This document shows positions 1-9,160 of a stretch of DNA of 64,000 bases, piece by piece. Position numbers and translations under genes: made by a program. Under the pieces are notes generated by a model. That model was not told the DNA's origin. It saw only the letters and a program-made list of their open reading frames with translations, and searched no databases. The stretch is taken from assembly GCA_031363915.1 (NCBI GenBank), contig JANLVI010000013.1, positions 156,276-220,275 on the forward strand, read 5' to 3'. The stretch comes from JANLVI01 sp031363915 (GTDB lineage Bacteria > Vulcanimicrobiota > Vulcanimicrobiia > Vulcanimicrobiales > Vulcanimicrobiaceae). Within the stretch, counting starts at the first letter, position 1. Each line of letters starts with the position of its first letter.

Positions 1-1075
1 GATTGTAGCGGCCGTTCGGCGACTGCAAAACAAGATCGATGCCTTTGCCATCAGGGTAGCCAGCCTTCGCCAGGAGCGCCTTGGCTTTTGCGACATCGTG
101 GGTGTACGCCGCAGCGTGCGGATCGAACCCAAAGAAGTTGGTCGGAATGACCGAGGGCACGGGATACGCACGACCGCCCAGAAGGTTCTTGATGATCGAG
201 GGGACATCGAGTGCGTAATTGAGCGCCTGCCGAACGAGTTTGTTTTGCTGCGGGCCGGGTTGCAGCGTATTGAAGGCGATATAGAGGATGCGCACGCTCT
301 TGACGCTCGCCATATCCGTAGTCCTACCGCTCACGAGCGTCGACACGTACTGCGGCGGAACGTTCGTGATGATATCGGTCTCGTTCGTGCGCAGTGCAGC
401 GACCCGCGACGCCGCATCCGGGATCGGTTTGAAGACGACGTGTTTCACCGCCGGTTGCGGTCCCCAGTAGTTGGGGTTGACGTCGAGTTCGACGGCTTCA
501 TCCTTATGCCATGATTTGAGCACGTAGGGGCCTGTCCCGACGGGATTCGTTTCGAGGTACGCATTGTCGTGCGCGCGCCAGTATTTCGAATCGACGATAT
601 AGAGCCGTTGGCGCAAACCCGGAAAGAGCGCTTGCGGCGTCGCCGTCGTGAAACGGACGGTGTACGGATCGGGCGTCTCGATCTTCACGATGTCGCGAAC
701 GTAGGGGCCCTGCGTCGAGCGGTACGCCGGATCTTTGATCTTCTCGACGGTAAATCGAACGTCGTCTGCTGTAAAGCGGTCACCATTTGAAAATTTGACG
801 TTCTTGCGCAGCTTGAACTCGAAGATTGTGGGGCCCAGTCGCTTCCACGACGTCGCAAGTTGCGGGACGTATTTCCCGGGACCCTCGGGGACGCCGAGCT
901 GATCGTAGATCTGCGCCACCACGTTGAACGTCGGCGTATTGGTCGTGCGAATCGGCGAAAGCGTATCGACGTCGACGCCCTGCGAGATCGTGACGCTAAA
1001 ATCGGCAGCGCGCAGCGGCGTTGCCGTAAGCGAGACGAGCAAGGTCGCGGCGAGAACCAGAGGTCGAAAACGCAC
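1..1075 (-). CDS. ABC transporter substrate-binding protein, family 5 (peptide/nickel type), 3' end outside window
   Basis: This is a periplasmic solute-binding protein of the SBP_bac_5 family, which captures oligopeptides, nickel or similar ligands for a Dpp/Opp-type ABC importer. The frame is open from a GTG at 1075 to the left edge, about 358 codons. A purine-rich GAGGTG lies just upstream; TTG at 1078 is an alternative start. A signal peptide of about 22 residues ends near LRA-ADFSV. The family pattern is clear: an early VDVDTLSPI segment, then GKYVPQLATSWK, RFTADDVRFTVEKI and NPVGTGPYVLKSW. The C-terminal lobe is missing because the gene leaves the window. The ligand cannot be told from this half, and no permease or ATPase partner is visible here. 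Confidence 0.85.
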   Translation of the reverse strand, partial: MRFRPLVLAATLLVSLTATPLRAADFSVTISQGVDVDTLSPIRTTNTPTFNVVAQIYDQLGVPEGPGKYVPQLATSWKRLGPTIFEFKLRKNVKFSNGDRFTADDVRFTVEKIKDPAYRSTQGPYVRDIVKIETPDPYTVRFTTATPQALFPGLRQRLYIVDSKYWRAHDNAYLETNPVGTGPYVLKSWHKDEAVELDVNPNYWGPQPAVKHVVFKPIPDAASRVAALRTNETDIITNVPPQYVSTLVSGRTTDMASVKSVRILYIAFNTLQPGPQQNKLVRQALNYALDVPSIIKNLLGGRAYPVPSVIPTNFFGFDPHAAAYTHDVAKAKALLAKAGYPDGKGIDLVLQSPNGRYN

Positions 1076-1221
1076 CAAATCACCTCAGTCGATTAGTAAG
1101 CGAAGGGACCTCCGTCGTTAAGCGGCCCGTGCGGGCGCTCCTCGCGTTTTACGGGGTTTTGGATTCGACAGATGGCCAAGGTCGATTAGCGTGCGATAAC
1201 TAGTCTCGGTTGCCCGCGCGG

Positions 1222-2454
1222 TTATCCCAAGGCAGCGACGAGCGGGAACGTGCCCGCCACCACGTCTGCGGCAGGCCGACGGAGCCATTTTTCGAGCACC
1301 GTCGTGTAGACGCTGCGGAAATCGACGCTAAAGCGCAAGTCGCCGTTTTCGAGGTTATCGAGCGCGGGATAGTCGCCATAGAGACCACCCCGCACGTTAC
1401 CGCCGATAAGGAAAAGCGGAGCTGCTGTGCCATGATCGGTCCCGCGACTCGCGTTCTCGCCGACGCGACGGCCGAATTCGGAGAACGTCATCGTAAGCAC
1501 GCGTTTGTCGTTGCCGTGAGCGGCAAGATCGGCGTAGAAGGCTTGGATGGCGTTGGCGAACTCACCGAGCAGCCGGTCTTGGACGCCTTTTTGCGCGACG
1601 TGCGTGTCAAACGAACCGTGCTGGATGTAGAGGACGCGCGTACCGAGGCGACTGCCGACGATCTGCGCGGCCAGCGCAAGGCTACGCCCGAGTTGCGTCG
1701 CGGGGTAGTTTGCCGAAGACTTGTAACCGGCAATCAATTTCGGTAATTCTTCGCTGCCGCGCTGAGCGTGATCTTCAATCTCGGCTACCGCCCCAAGATA
1801 CGGCGATTTGAACGGCACATCATTGTCTTTGATGATGGACCCGAAAGCCGCCTTGCTACTGGCATTCCTGTCGCTCGTGAGCCCGTAACCACCGAGTTGC
1901 GCGATCGCGGGACAATCCATCTTGCGCGCGATCATCGCTTCGGGCAACACTTGTGCAAGCGCGATCCCGTTGAACAGATTTTTCTCATCGAGTTCGGCGG
2001 TATCGAGATACCGTCCGAGCCAGCCGGTATGTTCGTACGTCGTCGGTGCGGCGGTCTGCCAGATCTCGGTGGAGCGAAAGTGCGAATGATCCGGTTGCGG
2101 GTAGCCGACGTTTTGCACGATCGCGACGTTGCCTGCGTCGTACATCTTCTTGAGCGGAGCGAGTGCCGGATTGAGACCGACGGTTTTGTCGATTTGCAGC
2201 ACATCGTTTGGAGCGATGCCGAGCGTGGGGCGATAGTTGTAATACGAGCGAAGTCCGTGTGGGACCACGGTATTGAGTCCGTCGTTGCCGCCTTGGAAGT
2301 TGATCACGACGAGCACGCGGTCGTCGGCACCGCCGGGAAGGCCGCCGAGCGGTGCTTGCGCGAGCGCGCGCGAGAAGATGGAATCGGTGCTGCCAACCAC
2401 GGTGAGGCCGCCGAGCGCGCCGAGTAAGAATCGCGAACGTTGCATGATCGTCAT
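1222..2454 (-). CDS. DUF1501 domain-containing secreted protein
   Basis: About 410 residues. This is the DUF1501 family, exported proteins related in fold to sulfatases/alkaline phosphatases and of uncertain function. The N-terminus (MQRSRFLLGALGGLTVVGS) looks like an export signal. Typical family segments are visible: RVLVVINFQGGNDGLNTVVPH near the start of the mature protein, HSHFRSTEIWQTA, GYDTH-like GSFDTHVAQ, and TFSEFGRRVGENASRGTDHG near the C-terminus. The second ATG at 2445 is an equally good start. It lies one base downstream of the DUF1800 gene and is almost certainly co-transcribed with it; this pair is a very common gene couple in environmental bacteria. Confidence 0.88.
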   Translation of the reverse strand: MTIMQRSRFLLGALGGLTVVGSTDSIFSRALAQAPLGGLPGGADDRVLVVINFQGGNDGLNTVVPHGLRSYYNYRPTLGIAPNDVLQIDKTVGLNPALAPLKKMYDAGNVAIVQNVGYPQPDHSHFRSTEIWQTAAPTTYEHTGWLGRYLDTAELDEKNLFNGIALAQVLPEAMIARKMDCPAIAQLGGYGLTSDRNASSKAAFGSIIKDNDVPFKSPYLGAVAEIEDHAQRGSEELPKLIAGYKSSANYPATQLGRSLALAAQIVGSRLGTRVLYIQHGSFDTHVAQKGVQDRLLGEFANAIQAFYADLAAHGNDKRVLTMTFSEFGRRVGENASRGTDHGTAAPLFLIGGNVRGGLYGDYPALDNLENGDLRFSVDFRSVYTTVLEKWLRRPAADVVAGTFPLVAALG

Positions 2455-2455
2455 C

Positions 2456-3856
2456 CTAATTCAACTGGAAGGCGGGCGTCGCCATAGTGAGATATGCAGC
2501 ACCGCGCACGCGCTCGTCGATATTTTCACCCGAGAGCATGCTCATCGTCTCGACCCCGGCGCCGTTGAGGTAGCCGACGACGCGCGCGACGGAGCGCGGC
2601 GAGGCATCGCCTTGTAAGATCGCGTCGACGAGATTTTTTGTAAGCCCGGTCGGATCGCTGCGCAGAGCGCTTGCCATCCATTCGGCTTGCATCATTTTCG
2701 GATTGGATGAAAGGGCGCTAGCGTAATTTTCCCGCGCAAGGAGCGTGTTGCTCGAGAGCCACGCCGCACCGCCGTCCCAACCTTTAACCGAGGGCGGATA
2801 GAAGATTCGCTGACCCATGCGCGTCACTGCGGCGTATGCGCCGCGGTCCATCTCGGGAATTCCGAAGAGCCGCTGCGCTCCCACGATATATTCCACCGGT
2901 GATTTTACCAGCGCCCGATAAGCGCGATCGCTGTAAAAGACGTTGCTCGTGAAGAGCGTCGCGAGCACCGGCTTGACTTCAAAACGGTTCTTTTCCAAGA
3001 GAGCTGCCACCGCATCGACGAATTCCGGTTCGGGATCGTTGTACACGAAGAAGTCGATGAGTTTTAAGGCGAAAAACCGACTGCAGGCGCGCTGCGCGAA
3101 GATGATGTCCACGATGTCGCGCCCGTCGAAGTTTCCGGTCTTGCCGAGAAACGTTTTGTTGCCGGAATCGTGGATCGACGGATCGATCATGAACGATCCG
3201 ACCGGATGCGGACGCGAGAGCGTCCACCCGGTGAATGCTCGGGCCGATTCGCGAACGTCGGTTTCGGTATAACTCCCGATGCCAAGCGTGAAGAGCTCCA
3301 TGAGCTCGCGCGCAAAATTCTCATTCGGATGCACCCGGCTGCTGTTGGCATTGTCGAGATATTTGAGCATCGCCGGGTCCGAGGCGACGGCGTGCGTGAG
3401 ATCGCGAACGTTTCCAAGCGCGAAGCGACGGAACAAATTGTTTTGGACGAGCATGTCGTTGCCGCTCGCCCCCTTTTGCAGGGCACTCGTAAAGCGACCG
3501 TGCCAGAAGAGCGTCAGCTTCTCTTGCAGAGGCGTCGGCGTGGTGAGCATGCGGTCGTACCAGGCGTTCGTAAGCGCGAGGTCGTTCTGATGGCGGGCCA
3601 TCTTCGTATCCATCTTGGATTTGCCGCGACCATACATCGGATCGAGTTGCGCCGCGAGCGGGCCAGGCGACGCGCTAAAATCCATCGCCGCGCGCGTAGC
3701 CGCTTCCGGCGAGAGCGCGGCGTATTGACCAATCTCCGTTGGCGAACCGCCGAATCCGGTACGACGCAGTAGGTGCGCGGCGCGGCGCGTGTCGAGCGTC
3801 CCGGCATACGGCGCCAGCGCGGTTGCAAGATCGAGAGTTCCAGCAGGACGAGCCAT
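2456..3856 (-). CDS. DUF1800 domain-containing protein
   Basis: 466 residues of the DUF1800 family, the usual upstream partner of DUF1501. Recognisable family segments are RRAAHLLRRTGFGGSPTEI near residue 25, then LTLFWHGRFTSALQK, NENFARELMELFTLG, ARAFTGWTL and SPVEYIVGAQR. No convincing signal peptide is present on this start, although DUF1800 proteins are often exported. The biochemical role of the pair is not established; a link to surface or periplasmic polymer processing is only speculation. It is first in a two-gene operon reading leftward, divergent from the carboxylase gene at 3992. Confidence 0.88.
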   Translation of the reverse strand: MARPAGTLDLATALAPYAGTLDTRRAAHLLRRTGFGGSPTEIGQYAALSPEAATRAAMDFSASPGPLAAQLDPMYGRGKSKMDTKMARHQNDLALTNAWYDRMLTTPTPLQEKLTLFWHGRFTSALQKGASGNDMLVQNNLFRRFALGNVRDLTHAVASDPAMLKYLDNANSSRVHPNENFARELMELFTLGIGSYTETDVRESARAFTGWTLSRPHPVGSFMIDPSIHDSGNKTFLGKTGNFDGRDIVDIIFAQRACSRFFALKLIDFFVYNDPEPEFVDAVAALLEKNRFEVKPVLATLFTSNVFYSDRAYRALVKSPVEYIVGAQRLFGIPEMDRGAYAAVTRMGQRIFYPPSVKGWDGGAAWLSSNTLLARENYASALSSNPKMMQAEWMASALRSDPTGLTKNLVDAILQGDASPRSVARVVGYLNGAGVETMSMLSGENIDERVRGAAYLTMATPAFQLN

Positions 3857-3991
3857 AGCAATCCTTCGCAGATGAGAGCGTGTGGGAAGTGTACGTACGC
3901 GAACGGCGAGCCGTCCCGGTTCGGAGCGAACCTTTAACTGGTGTTTAAACCGGGTTTAATCCGAGGGTGACTCACCTGCGTTCGGGAAGCC
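3857..3991. promoter_or_regulatory. Divergent intergenic region with GTTTAAAC palindrome
   Basis: These 135 bases separate the leftward DUF1800/DUF1501 pair from the rightward carboxylase gene, so both promoters should lie here. An AT-rich GTTTAAAC palindrome at 3943-3950 sits inside a run of related TTTAA words at 3931-3960. It could be an operator or part of a promoter, but no standard -35/-10 pair stands out. Confidence 0.3.
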
Positions 3992-5599
3992 GTGCCCGTG
4001 CTAGAATCCCGCATCGACAAACGGAGGCCCGACTACTTGGCGAACGCCGCGGCGATGGGGGCTCTGGTCGAACGACTCCGCAAGGCGCTCGCAAACGCCC
4101 GGCGCGGAGGCGGAGAGATCTCGGTCGCTCGGCACCGCAAACGCGGCAAGCTCACCGCACACGAACGGATCGACCGGCTCGTCGACCCGGCGACGCCCTT
4201 TCTCGAATGCTCGGCGCTCGCAGCGAACGGCATGTACGACGAAGCGGCGCCCGCGGCCGGTGTGATCATCGGAATCGGTCAGATCGCTGGCATCGACTGC
4301 ATGATCGTCGCGAACGATGCGACCGTCAAAGGCGGAACGTACTACCCGATGACGGTGAAGAAACATCTGCGTGCGCAAGAGATCGCCGAGCAGAATCACC
4401 TAACGTGCGTCTACCTCGTCGATTCGGGCGGGGCGTTCTTGCCGCTACAGGCCGAGGTGTTCCCCGACCGCGACCACTTCGGACGCATCTTCTATAACCA
4501 AGCGCGCATGTCGGCCCAAAGCATACCGCAGATTGCCGCAGTGATGGGGTCGTGCACCGCAGGCGGCGCGTACGTTCCGGCGATGGCCGATGAGTCGATC
4601 ATCGTCAAAGACAACGGCACCATTTTTCTCGGCGGTCCACCGCTCGTCCAAGCGGCGACCGGCGAAATCGTTACGGCCGAAGAACTCGGCGGCGCCGACG
4701 TGCACACGCGCATCTCGGGTGTTGCCGACCACTACGCCGTCGATGACGAACACGCGCTCGGCATCGTCCGTTCGATCGTCGAACACTCCGGTCGACGCGC
4801 CTACGACCCCTGGCCGATGCAGCCGCCGCGCGAACCCCGCAACGATCCCGCCGAACTCTACGGCGTGATCCCCGCCGATCCACGCCAGAGTTACGACGTG
4901 CGCGAAGTGATCGCGAGGATCGTTGACGCATCGGAATTCCACGAGTTCAAGGAGCGGTACGGGACGACGCTCGTGTGCGGGTTCGCGCACATCGACGGGC
5001 ATCCAGTCGGAATCCTGGCGAACAACGGCATCCTCTTTAGCGAGAGCGCGCTCAAAGGCGCGCACTTCATCGAGCTCTGTACGCAGCGCGGCACGCCGCT
5101 TGTGTTCTTGCAAAACATTACCGGCTTCATGATCGGCAAAGACTACGAGAATCGCGGGATCGCAAAAGATGGCGCGAAACTCGTCACCGCCGTCGCCTGC
5201 GCGAACGTGCCGAAATTTACGGTGGTCATCGGCGGCAGTTTCGGCGCAGGGAACTACGGGATGTGCGGTCGCGCGTATTCGCCGCGTCAGCTCTGGATGT
5301 GGCCGAACGCACGCATTTCCGTGATGGGCGGCGTGCAAGCCGCATCGACGTTGCTCACGGTGCGCATGGAAGCCGACAAAGGCAAAGGCACGCCGCTGGA
5401 TGCCGAGGCGCAGGCCGCATTCAAAGCGCCGATCCTCGAAAAATACGAAACCGAGGGCAGTCCCTACTACTCGACTGCGCGCATATGGGATGACGGCATC
5501 ATCGATCCGCTCGACACGCGGCGCGTGCTTGCGATAGGATTACGTGCCGCCCGCTGGGCTCCGCCGGAACCAACCCGCTTCGGCGTGTTTCGGATGTAA
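3992..5599 (+). CDS. liuB: Methylcrotonyl-CoA carboxylase beta (carboxyltransferase) subunit
   Basis: 535 residues, the normal length for the biotin-dependent acyl-CoA carboxyltransferase beta subunit. It transfers carboxyl from biotin to 3-methylcrotonyl-CoA in leucine degradation. Assignment to methylcrotonyl-CoA rather than propionyl-CoA carboxylase rests on the methylcrotonyl-type segments YDEAAPAAGVIIGIG and LPLQAEVFPDRDHFGRIFYN, and on the alpha subunit, methylglutaconyl-CoA hydratase and HMG-CoA lyase nearby. Glycine-rich acyl-CoA and biotin pockets are visible as CTAGGAYVPAM and GGSFGAGNYGMCGRAY. The start is GTG. Its stop overlaps the next start (TAATG). The alpha subunit lies 3.5 kb downstream, separated by unrelated genes, which is an unusual arrangement. 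Confidence 0.92.
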   Translation: MPVLESRIDKRRPDYLANAAAMGALVERLRKALANARRGGGEISVARHRKRGKLTAHERIDRLVDPATPFLECSALAANGMYDEAAPAAGVIIGIGQIAGIDCMIVANDATVKGGTYYPMTVKKHLRAQEIAEQNHLTCVYLVDSGGAFLPLQAEVFPDRDHFGRIFYNQARMSAQSIPQIAAVMGSCTAGGAYVPAMADESIIVKDNGTIFLGGPPLVQAATGEIVTAEELGGADVHTRISGVADHYAVDDEHALGIVRSIVEHSGRRAYDPWPMQPPREPRNDPAELYGVIPADPRQSYDVREVIARIVDASEFHEFKERYGTTLVCGFAHIDGHPVGILANNGILFSESALKGAHFIELCTQRGTPLVFLQNITGFMIGKDYENRGIAKDGAKLVTAVACANVPKFTVVIGGSFGAGNYGMCGRAYSPRQLWMWPNARISVMGGVQAASTLLTVRMEADKGKGTPLDAEAQAAFKAPILEKYETEGSPYYSTARIWDDGIIDPLDTRRVLAIGLRAARWAPPEPTRFGVFRM

Positions 5600-5850
5600 T
5601 GATGGATCGTCAAAGCGCACTCGACACCGTGGCCGAAGCACTCGTGGGGGCGCGCGCACGGCACGGGCTTTCACTTGAAGATGCTGCGGCAGCGGCGCAG
5701 ATCGACCTCGAACGGCTCGCGTCGGCCGAATCCGGTGAGGATGCGCTGACCGACCCCGAACTCGAAGCACTTGCCGCCACGTACGATTGCGACGTTGCGG
5801 CCTTCTTTGGCGGACGAACGACCCCGATTTCGTATCTCTTCGGCGCGTAG
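5599..5850 (+). CDS. Small XRE-like helix-turn-helix protein
   Basis: 83 residues. The stretch ALVGARARHGLSLEDAAAAAQIDLERLASAESG has the layout of an XRE/Cro-type helix-turn-helix (LxxxRxxxGLSxxxxAxxxxIxxxxLxxxExG). The rest, DPELEALAATYDCDVAAFFGG, matches the end of the fold, so the protein is essentially a lone DNA-binding domain. It is translationally coupled to the carboxylase (the ATG overlaps the TAA by one base) and is followed immediately by a DMT exporter. A local regulator of the leucine-degradation genes is a reasonable guess, but no target site is identified. Confidence 0.7.
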   Translation: MMDRQSALDTVAEALVGARARHGLSLEDAAAAAQIDLERLASAESGEDALTDPELEALAATYDCDVAAFFGGRTTPISYLFGA

Positions 5851-6735
5851 TTGCCGGTGAACGTTCGAATCATCGGCGCGTACGCGCTGATGTGTGTAAT
5901 TTGGGGCACGACGTGGCTCGCGATCAAAATTGGGCTGCACGGTTTACCGCCGGTCACGGGCGCGGGCGTGCGCTTCATCATCGCGGGTCTCTTTCTCGCA
6001 GCGCTCGGCGCCCTCGCGGGGAAGCGGCGCGGCAGCTCGCCGCCGCTCTCGCTGATCCTCACGCTCGCCGTCGCGCTTTTCGGCGGCAACTACGCGCTCA
6101 CGTACTTCGCCGAAACCGGGCTCTCATCGGGGCTCGTAGCCGTACTCTTCGGCACGCTCCCGTTTTTTGTGTTTGGCCTGGGCGCGGTGATGCTCGGCGA
6201 ACGCGCGACGCGCACCACTCTGGCGGGAGCGATCCTTGCACTCGGCGGCGTCACGGTGATCTCGGTCGGCGGCAGCGTCCACGGCGGCGCGATTTTCGCA
6301 GCCGCGACGCTCGGCGCATCGTTGCTCTCCGCCTACGCAAACGTATACCTGCGTCGACACGCCGCAAGCGACCCGTTTGCGACGCTGCCGCCCGCGATGT
6401 TGCTCGCCGGCGCCGTCATGACGGCGAGCGGTCTGCTCTTCGAGCGCCCCGATTGGCATGCGGCCCTTGCGCCGCCATCGGTACTCGCCGTTCTCTACCT
6501 TGCCGTGATGGGCAGCGGGATCGCATTTTATCTCAACCACTGGCTCTTGCAGCGGCTCGAATCGTGGGTCGTCGGCCTCTCGGCGCTGGTGATTCCGATG
6601 ATCGCGGTCGCCGTCGGCGTCGTCTTCGGCGGCGAGACGTTCGGCAGCCGTGAGGTTTTCGGCGCAGTACTCGTCGTTAGCGGCGTCGCGCTTGCGCTGC
6701 GCCGCGACCGCGTCGTGACCCCTAGCGAAGCGTGA
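5851..6735 (+). CDS. EamA/DMT family inner-membrane exporter
   Basis: About 294 residues with ten predicted hydrophobic helices in two EamA repeats, the drug/metabolite transporter architecture. Helix 1 carries the family signature VIWGTTWLAIKIG, and the end of repeat two has GETFGSREVFGAVLVVSGVAL. These transporters usually export small metabolites or amino acids; the substrate cannot be read from sequence. The start is TTG at 5851, directly after the preceding stop, or more likely GTG at 5857. It is convergent with the oxidoreductase gene that ends at 6757. Confidence 0.85.
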   Translation: MPVNVRIIGAYALMCVIWGTTWLAIKIGLHGLPPVTGAGVRFIIAGLFLAALGALAGKRRGSSPPLSLILTLAVALFGGNYALTYFAETGLSSGLVAVLFGTLPFFVFGLGAVMLGERATRTTLAGAILALGGVTVISVGGSVHGGAIFAAATLGASLLSAYANVYLRRHAASDPFATLPPAMLLAGAVMTASGLLFERPDWHAALAPPSVLAVLYLAVMGSGIAFYLNHWLLQRLESWVVGLSALVIPMIAVAVGVVFGGETFGSREVFGAVLVVSGVALALRRDRVVTPSEA

Positions 6736-6756
6736 TCGTATCGTCCAAGGCGAAAC

Positions 6757-7497
6757 TCAAATACCCGCGTACCACTCGTAGCCCTGATCTTCCCAATAGC
6801 CGCCCGATCCGCTGCCGACTTTGGCAAAGGTCGATGCGAGTTCGATCCGGCCGACCCATTTGGCACTCTTGTAGCCCAGTTGGGTTGGAATGCGCAGACG
6901 GACGGGCGCGCCGTGGTCCGCATCGAGCGCTTTGTCATTGAGATCGAGCGCGAGTAGCGTCTGCGGATGCGCGGCCTGGTGCAAATTGAGGCTCTCGTAG
7001 TACGGCGCGCTCTGTTCGTCGATATCGAGGCAGTGAAAGATGGCGAAGCGCGCGTCGGATTTGGGTTGAGCCATGGCAAGAATCGTCGCCAGCGGAACGC
7101 CGCGCCATTTGCCGATCGCACTCCAACCCTCGACGCAGTCGTGACGCGTGGTTTGCGTTTGGAGCGGCATCGCGCGCAGCTGCGGGAGCGTGAAGTGTTG
7201 CGGCCGCTCGACCGCACCATCGACGATGAGTTTGTACGAACGAAAGTCTGCCGCCACGAGCGATGAGTAGGTGGAATCGCTGGGCGTCGAATTTCCGTTG
7301 GTGCGGAACGTACGATCGATGTCCGTATCCGAATACAACTTGGCAAGGCCGCGCGTTCCGATCGCCGCTTGGTTCCACTTTTCGCCCAACGTCAAGAGGC
7401 CGTGGGCGGGGCTTTCGTTGAGCGCGTTGCTTATCGGCGCGCAACCGACGGCGCCGAGCGTTGCAAGCGATGTTGCGACGAAAAGACGCCGCTTCAT
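6757..7497 (-). CDS. Molybdopterin-dependent sulfite-oxidase-like oxidoreductase (lipoprotein)
   Basis: 246 residues of the oxidoreductase molybdopterin-binding (SuoX/YedY) fold. The conserved Cys ligand to molybdenum is visible as C121 in RHDCVEGWSAIGKWRGVPL, followed by HGAPVRLRIPTQLGYKSAKW near the C-terminus. The N-terminus MKRRLFVATSLATLGAVGC has a lipobox-like end (C19), so the protein is probably anchored in the periplasm. It overlaps the upstream cytochrome b gene by four bases (ATGA), so the pair should form a haem-linked membrane redox module. The substrate is unknown: protein methionine sulfoxide (MsrP type) or sulfite are possible. The same frame is open far upstream, but only the segment from ATG 7497 is protein-like. 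Confidence 0.85.
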   Translation of the reverse strand: MKRRLFVATSLATLGAVGCAPISNALNESPAHGLLTLGEKWNQAAIGTRGLAKLYSDTDIDRTFRTNGNSTPSDSTYSSLVAADFRSYKLIVDGAVERPQHFTLPQLRAMPLQTQTTRHDCVEGWSAIGKWRGVPLATILAMAQPKSDARFAIFHCLDIDEQSAPYYESLNLHQAAHPQTLLALDLNDKALDADHGAPVRLRIPTQLGYKSAKWVGRIELASTFAKVGSGSGGYWEDQGYEWYAGI

Positions 7498-8312
7498 ACG
7501 CCGACTCCATCGCCATCGTGCAGCCGATACCAACCCGTGATCATCGAGCGCATATTGTTCCAGGCCCCCGTTGCAAACACGAGCACCATATGCGTGAAGA
7601 AGTACAGGATGAAGAGCGTCATCAGCGCGAAGTGCCAGAGCCGCGCGAATTGTCGTCCGCCAAAGACACTCACCAGCGGATGTGCGATCGCATCGATGCC
7701 CGGTGAGAGCGCAAGACCGCTCAGGATGATGAGCGGCGTCATGATGAAGAGCACGATGAGGTAGGTGACTTTCTGCAACGGATTGTACGTGCCGTGCGGC
7801 GGCTTCTCTTTGCGCAGACGCAAGTAGTAGAGCTGCATCGGAATGAGTCCCGCGATATCGCGTTTGGTCAGCCACAGATTGCGGATGTCTTTGCGGATCA
7901 CGCCGCCGACCACGTACGCGAGGAGCGAGAGCGTGAGGAACCAGCCGAAAAAGAGATGCCAGCGGCGGCCGTCGGCCAGACTCTGGTAGCCCGGCAGCGT
8001 GATCGAGCCTGGGAACGCGCGGACACTCTTCCCGCCAGCCCCATTGTCGGTGTAGCCGAGCAATCCGGTCGTCGTGAACGTGTGGCCGAAGATCGTCGTC
8101 TGTCCGACCGGAGCGCTTGCGCCCGGCGGCGTCCCCCCGTCGATCGAGAGCACGCGCCGCGCCGGATCGCTCTTGTCGGAGGCGTCGAGGTACGGAGCAG
8201 CGTTGAAAATTTGAAGGCCGCTCATCAAGAGCACCAGCATCGCGAGCGTCCACAACCAGTGGCTCGCTCGTGCGACGATCGAATGGCGGTAAACCTTCTC
8301 GCCCGTCTTCAT
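7494..8312 (-). CDS. Cytochrome b561-type membrane subunit
   Basis: 272 residues with four to five hydrophobic helices, of the thiosulfate-reductase/hydrogenase cytochrome b family. Probable haem-ligand histidines sit in YRHSIVARASHWLW (helix 1), RRWHLFFGWFL and RLWHFALMTLFILYFF, as in the family. Between helices 1 and 2 is a periplasmic insert of about 80 residues, including the DGGTPPGASAP region. It is first in a two-gene operon with the molybdopterin oxidoreductase, so it likely passes quinol electrons to or from that enzyme. Confidence 0.85.
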   Translation of the reverse strand: MKTGEKVYRHSIVARASHWLWTLAMLVLLMSGLQIFNAAPYLDASDKSDPARRVLSIDGGTPPGASAPVGQTTIFGHTFTTTGLLGYTDNGAGGKSVRAFPGSITLPGYQSLADGRRWHLFFGWFLTLSLLAYVVGGVIRKDIRNLWLTKRDIAGLIPMQLYYLRLRKEKPPHGTYNPLQKVTYLIVLFIMTPLIILSGLALSPGIDAIAHPLVSVFGGRQFARLWHFALMTLFILYFFTHMVLVFATGAWNNMRSMITGWYRLHDGDGVGV

Positions 8313-8377
8313 TATGGAGATACTCTACCACGACTGTGCGGCGGGGTGCGTAAGGACGCCCACGGAAAGCGGTCCAC

Positions 8378-9160
8378 ATGCCAGACTCCGTCTTACGCGT
8401 CGTCCATGACGGCGCAACCGCTCGCGTCACGCTACATCGCCCCGAAGTTCGCAACGCCTTCAACGCCGAGTTGATCGCCGAACTGCGGGCGGCCTTCGAC
8501 CGCCTCGGAACCGATGGCTCGGTCCGCGCGATCGTGCTCGACGGGGCGGGCAAGACCTTTTGCGGCGGGGCCGACGTCAACTGGATGCGCGGGTCGCTCG
8601 AACTCTCCGAAGGCGCAAACGTGGCGGATGCCGAGCGCATGTCGCAGATGTACCGCACGATCGACCGCTGCCCCAAACCCGTCATCGCGCGCATTCACGG
8701 CGGCGCGCTCGGCGGAGGAGCGGGACTTGCAGCGGTCTGCGATATCGTGCTGAGCAGCCCTGAGACCGTCTATGGCTTCACCGAGACGAAGCTCGGGATC
8801 ATCCCCGCGGTCATCTCGCCCTTTGTCATCGCCAAAATCGGCGTCTCGCATGCGCGCGCGCTGTTTCTCACCGGCGAACGCTTTTCGGCGGATCGCGCGC
8901 GAGCGATTGGCCTCGTGCACGAAGTCCTCGACGACGACGCGCTCGAGCGGCGTCTGGACGAGCTGGTCGCGGAGTTCGCGACCTCCGGACCGCGTGCCGT
9001 CGTCGCAGCGAAAGACCTGGTGCATCGCGTTCGCGCGGCATCCTACGATGAGAGCGAGTCGCTCACCGCGCACGCGATCGCGCGCCAGCGAACCTCAGCC
9101 GAAGGACAAGAAGGCTTGCGCGCATTCCTCGAACGCCGTCCCGCTACGTGGCACGCATGA
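8378..9160 (+). CDS. liuC: Methylglutaconyl-CoA hydratase (crotonase family)
   Basis: 260-residue crotonase. Oxyanion-hole segments are FCGGADVNWM (about 62-70) and HGGALGGGAGLAAVCDIV (about 107-124); the catalytic Glu is in YGFTETKLGIIPAVISPFV (about 132-150). The GADxNWM and LGIIPAVISPxV wording is typical of LiuC-type enzymes. They hydrate 3-methylglutaconyl-CoA to HMG-CoA, the step between methylcrotonyl-CoA carboxylase and HMG-CoA lyase; both neighbours are present. It overlaps the alpha-carboxylase start by four bases. A general enoyl-CoA hydratase is the alternative, but context favours LiuC. Confidence 0.87.
   Translation: MPDSVLRVVHDGATARVTLHRPEVRNAFNAELIAELRAAFDRLGTDGSVRAIVLDGAGKTFCGGADVNWMRGSLELSEGANVADAERMSQMYRTIDRCPKPVIARIHGGALGGGAGLAAVCDIVLSSPETVYGFTETKLGIIPAVISPFVIAKIGVSHARALFLTGERFSADRARAIGLVHEVLDDDALERRLDELVAEFATSGPRAVVAAKDLVHRVRAASYDESESLTAHAIARQRTSAEGQEGLRAFLERRPATWHA

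Noticed and set aside
1120..1160. GCCCG-TG-CGGGC hairpin downstream of the DUF1501 gene as a terminator
   Set aside because: The stem is short and no adjacent T-run follows it in either direction close enough to be convincing.
4445..5338. A 297-codon antisense frame within the carboxylase beta gene
   Set aside because: High-GC antisense shadow; His/Arg/Asp-rich without any domain.
6757..8694. A 645-codon open frame on the minus strand
   Set aside because: Only the last 246 codons (from 7497) read as a protein; the rest lies antisense to liuC or out of frame with the cytochrome b gene and is Arg/Ser-rich noise typical of GC-rich DNA.
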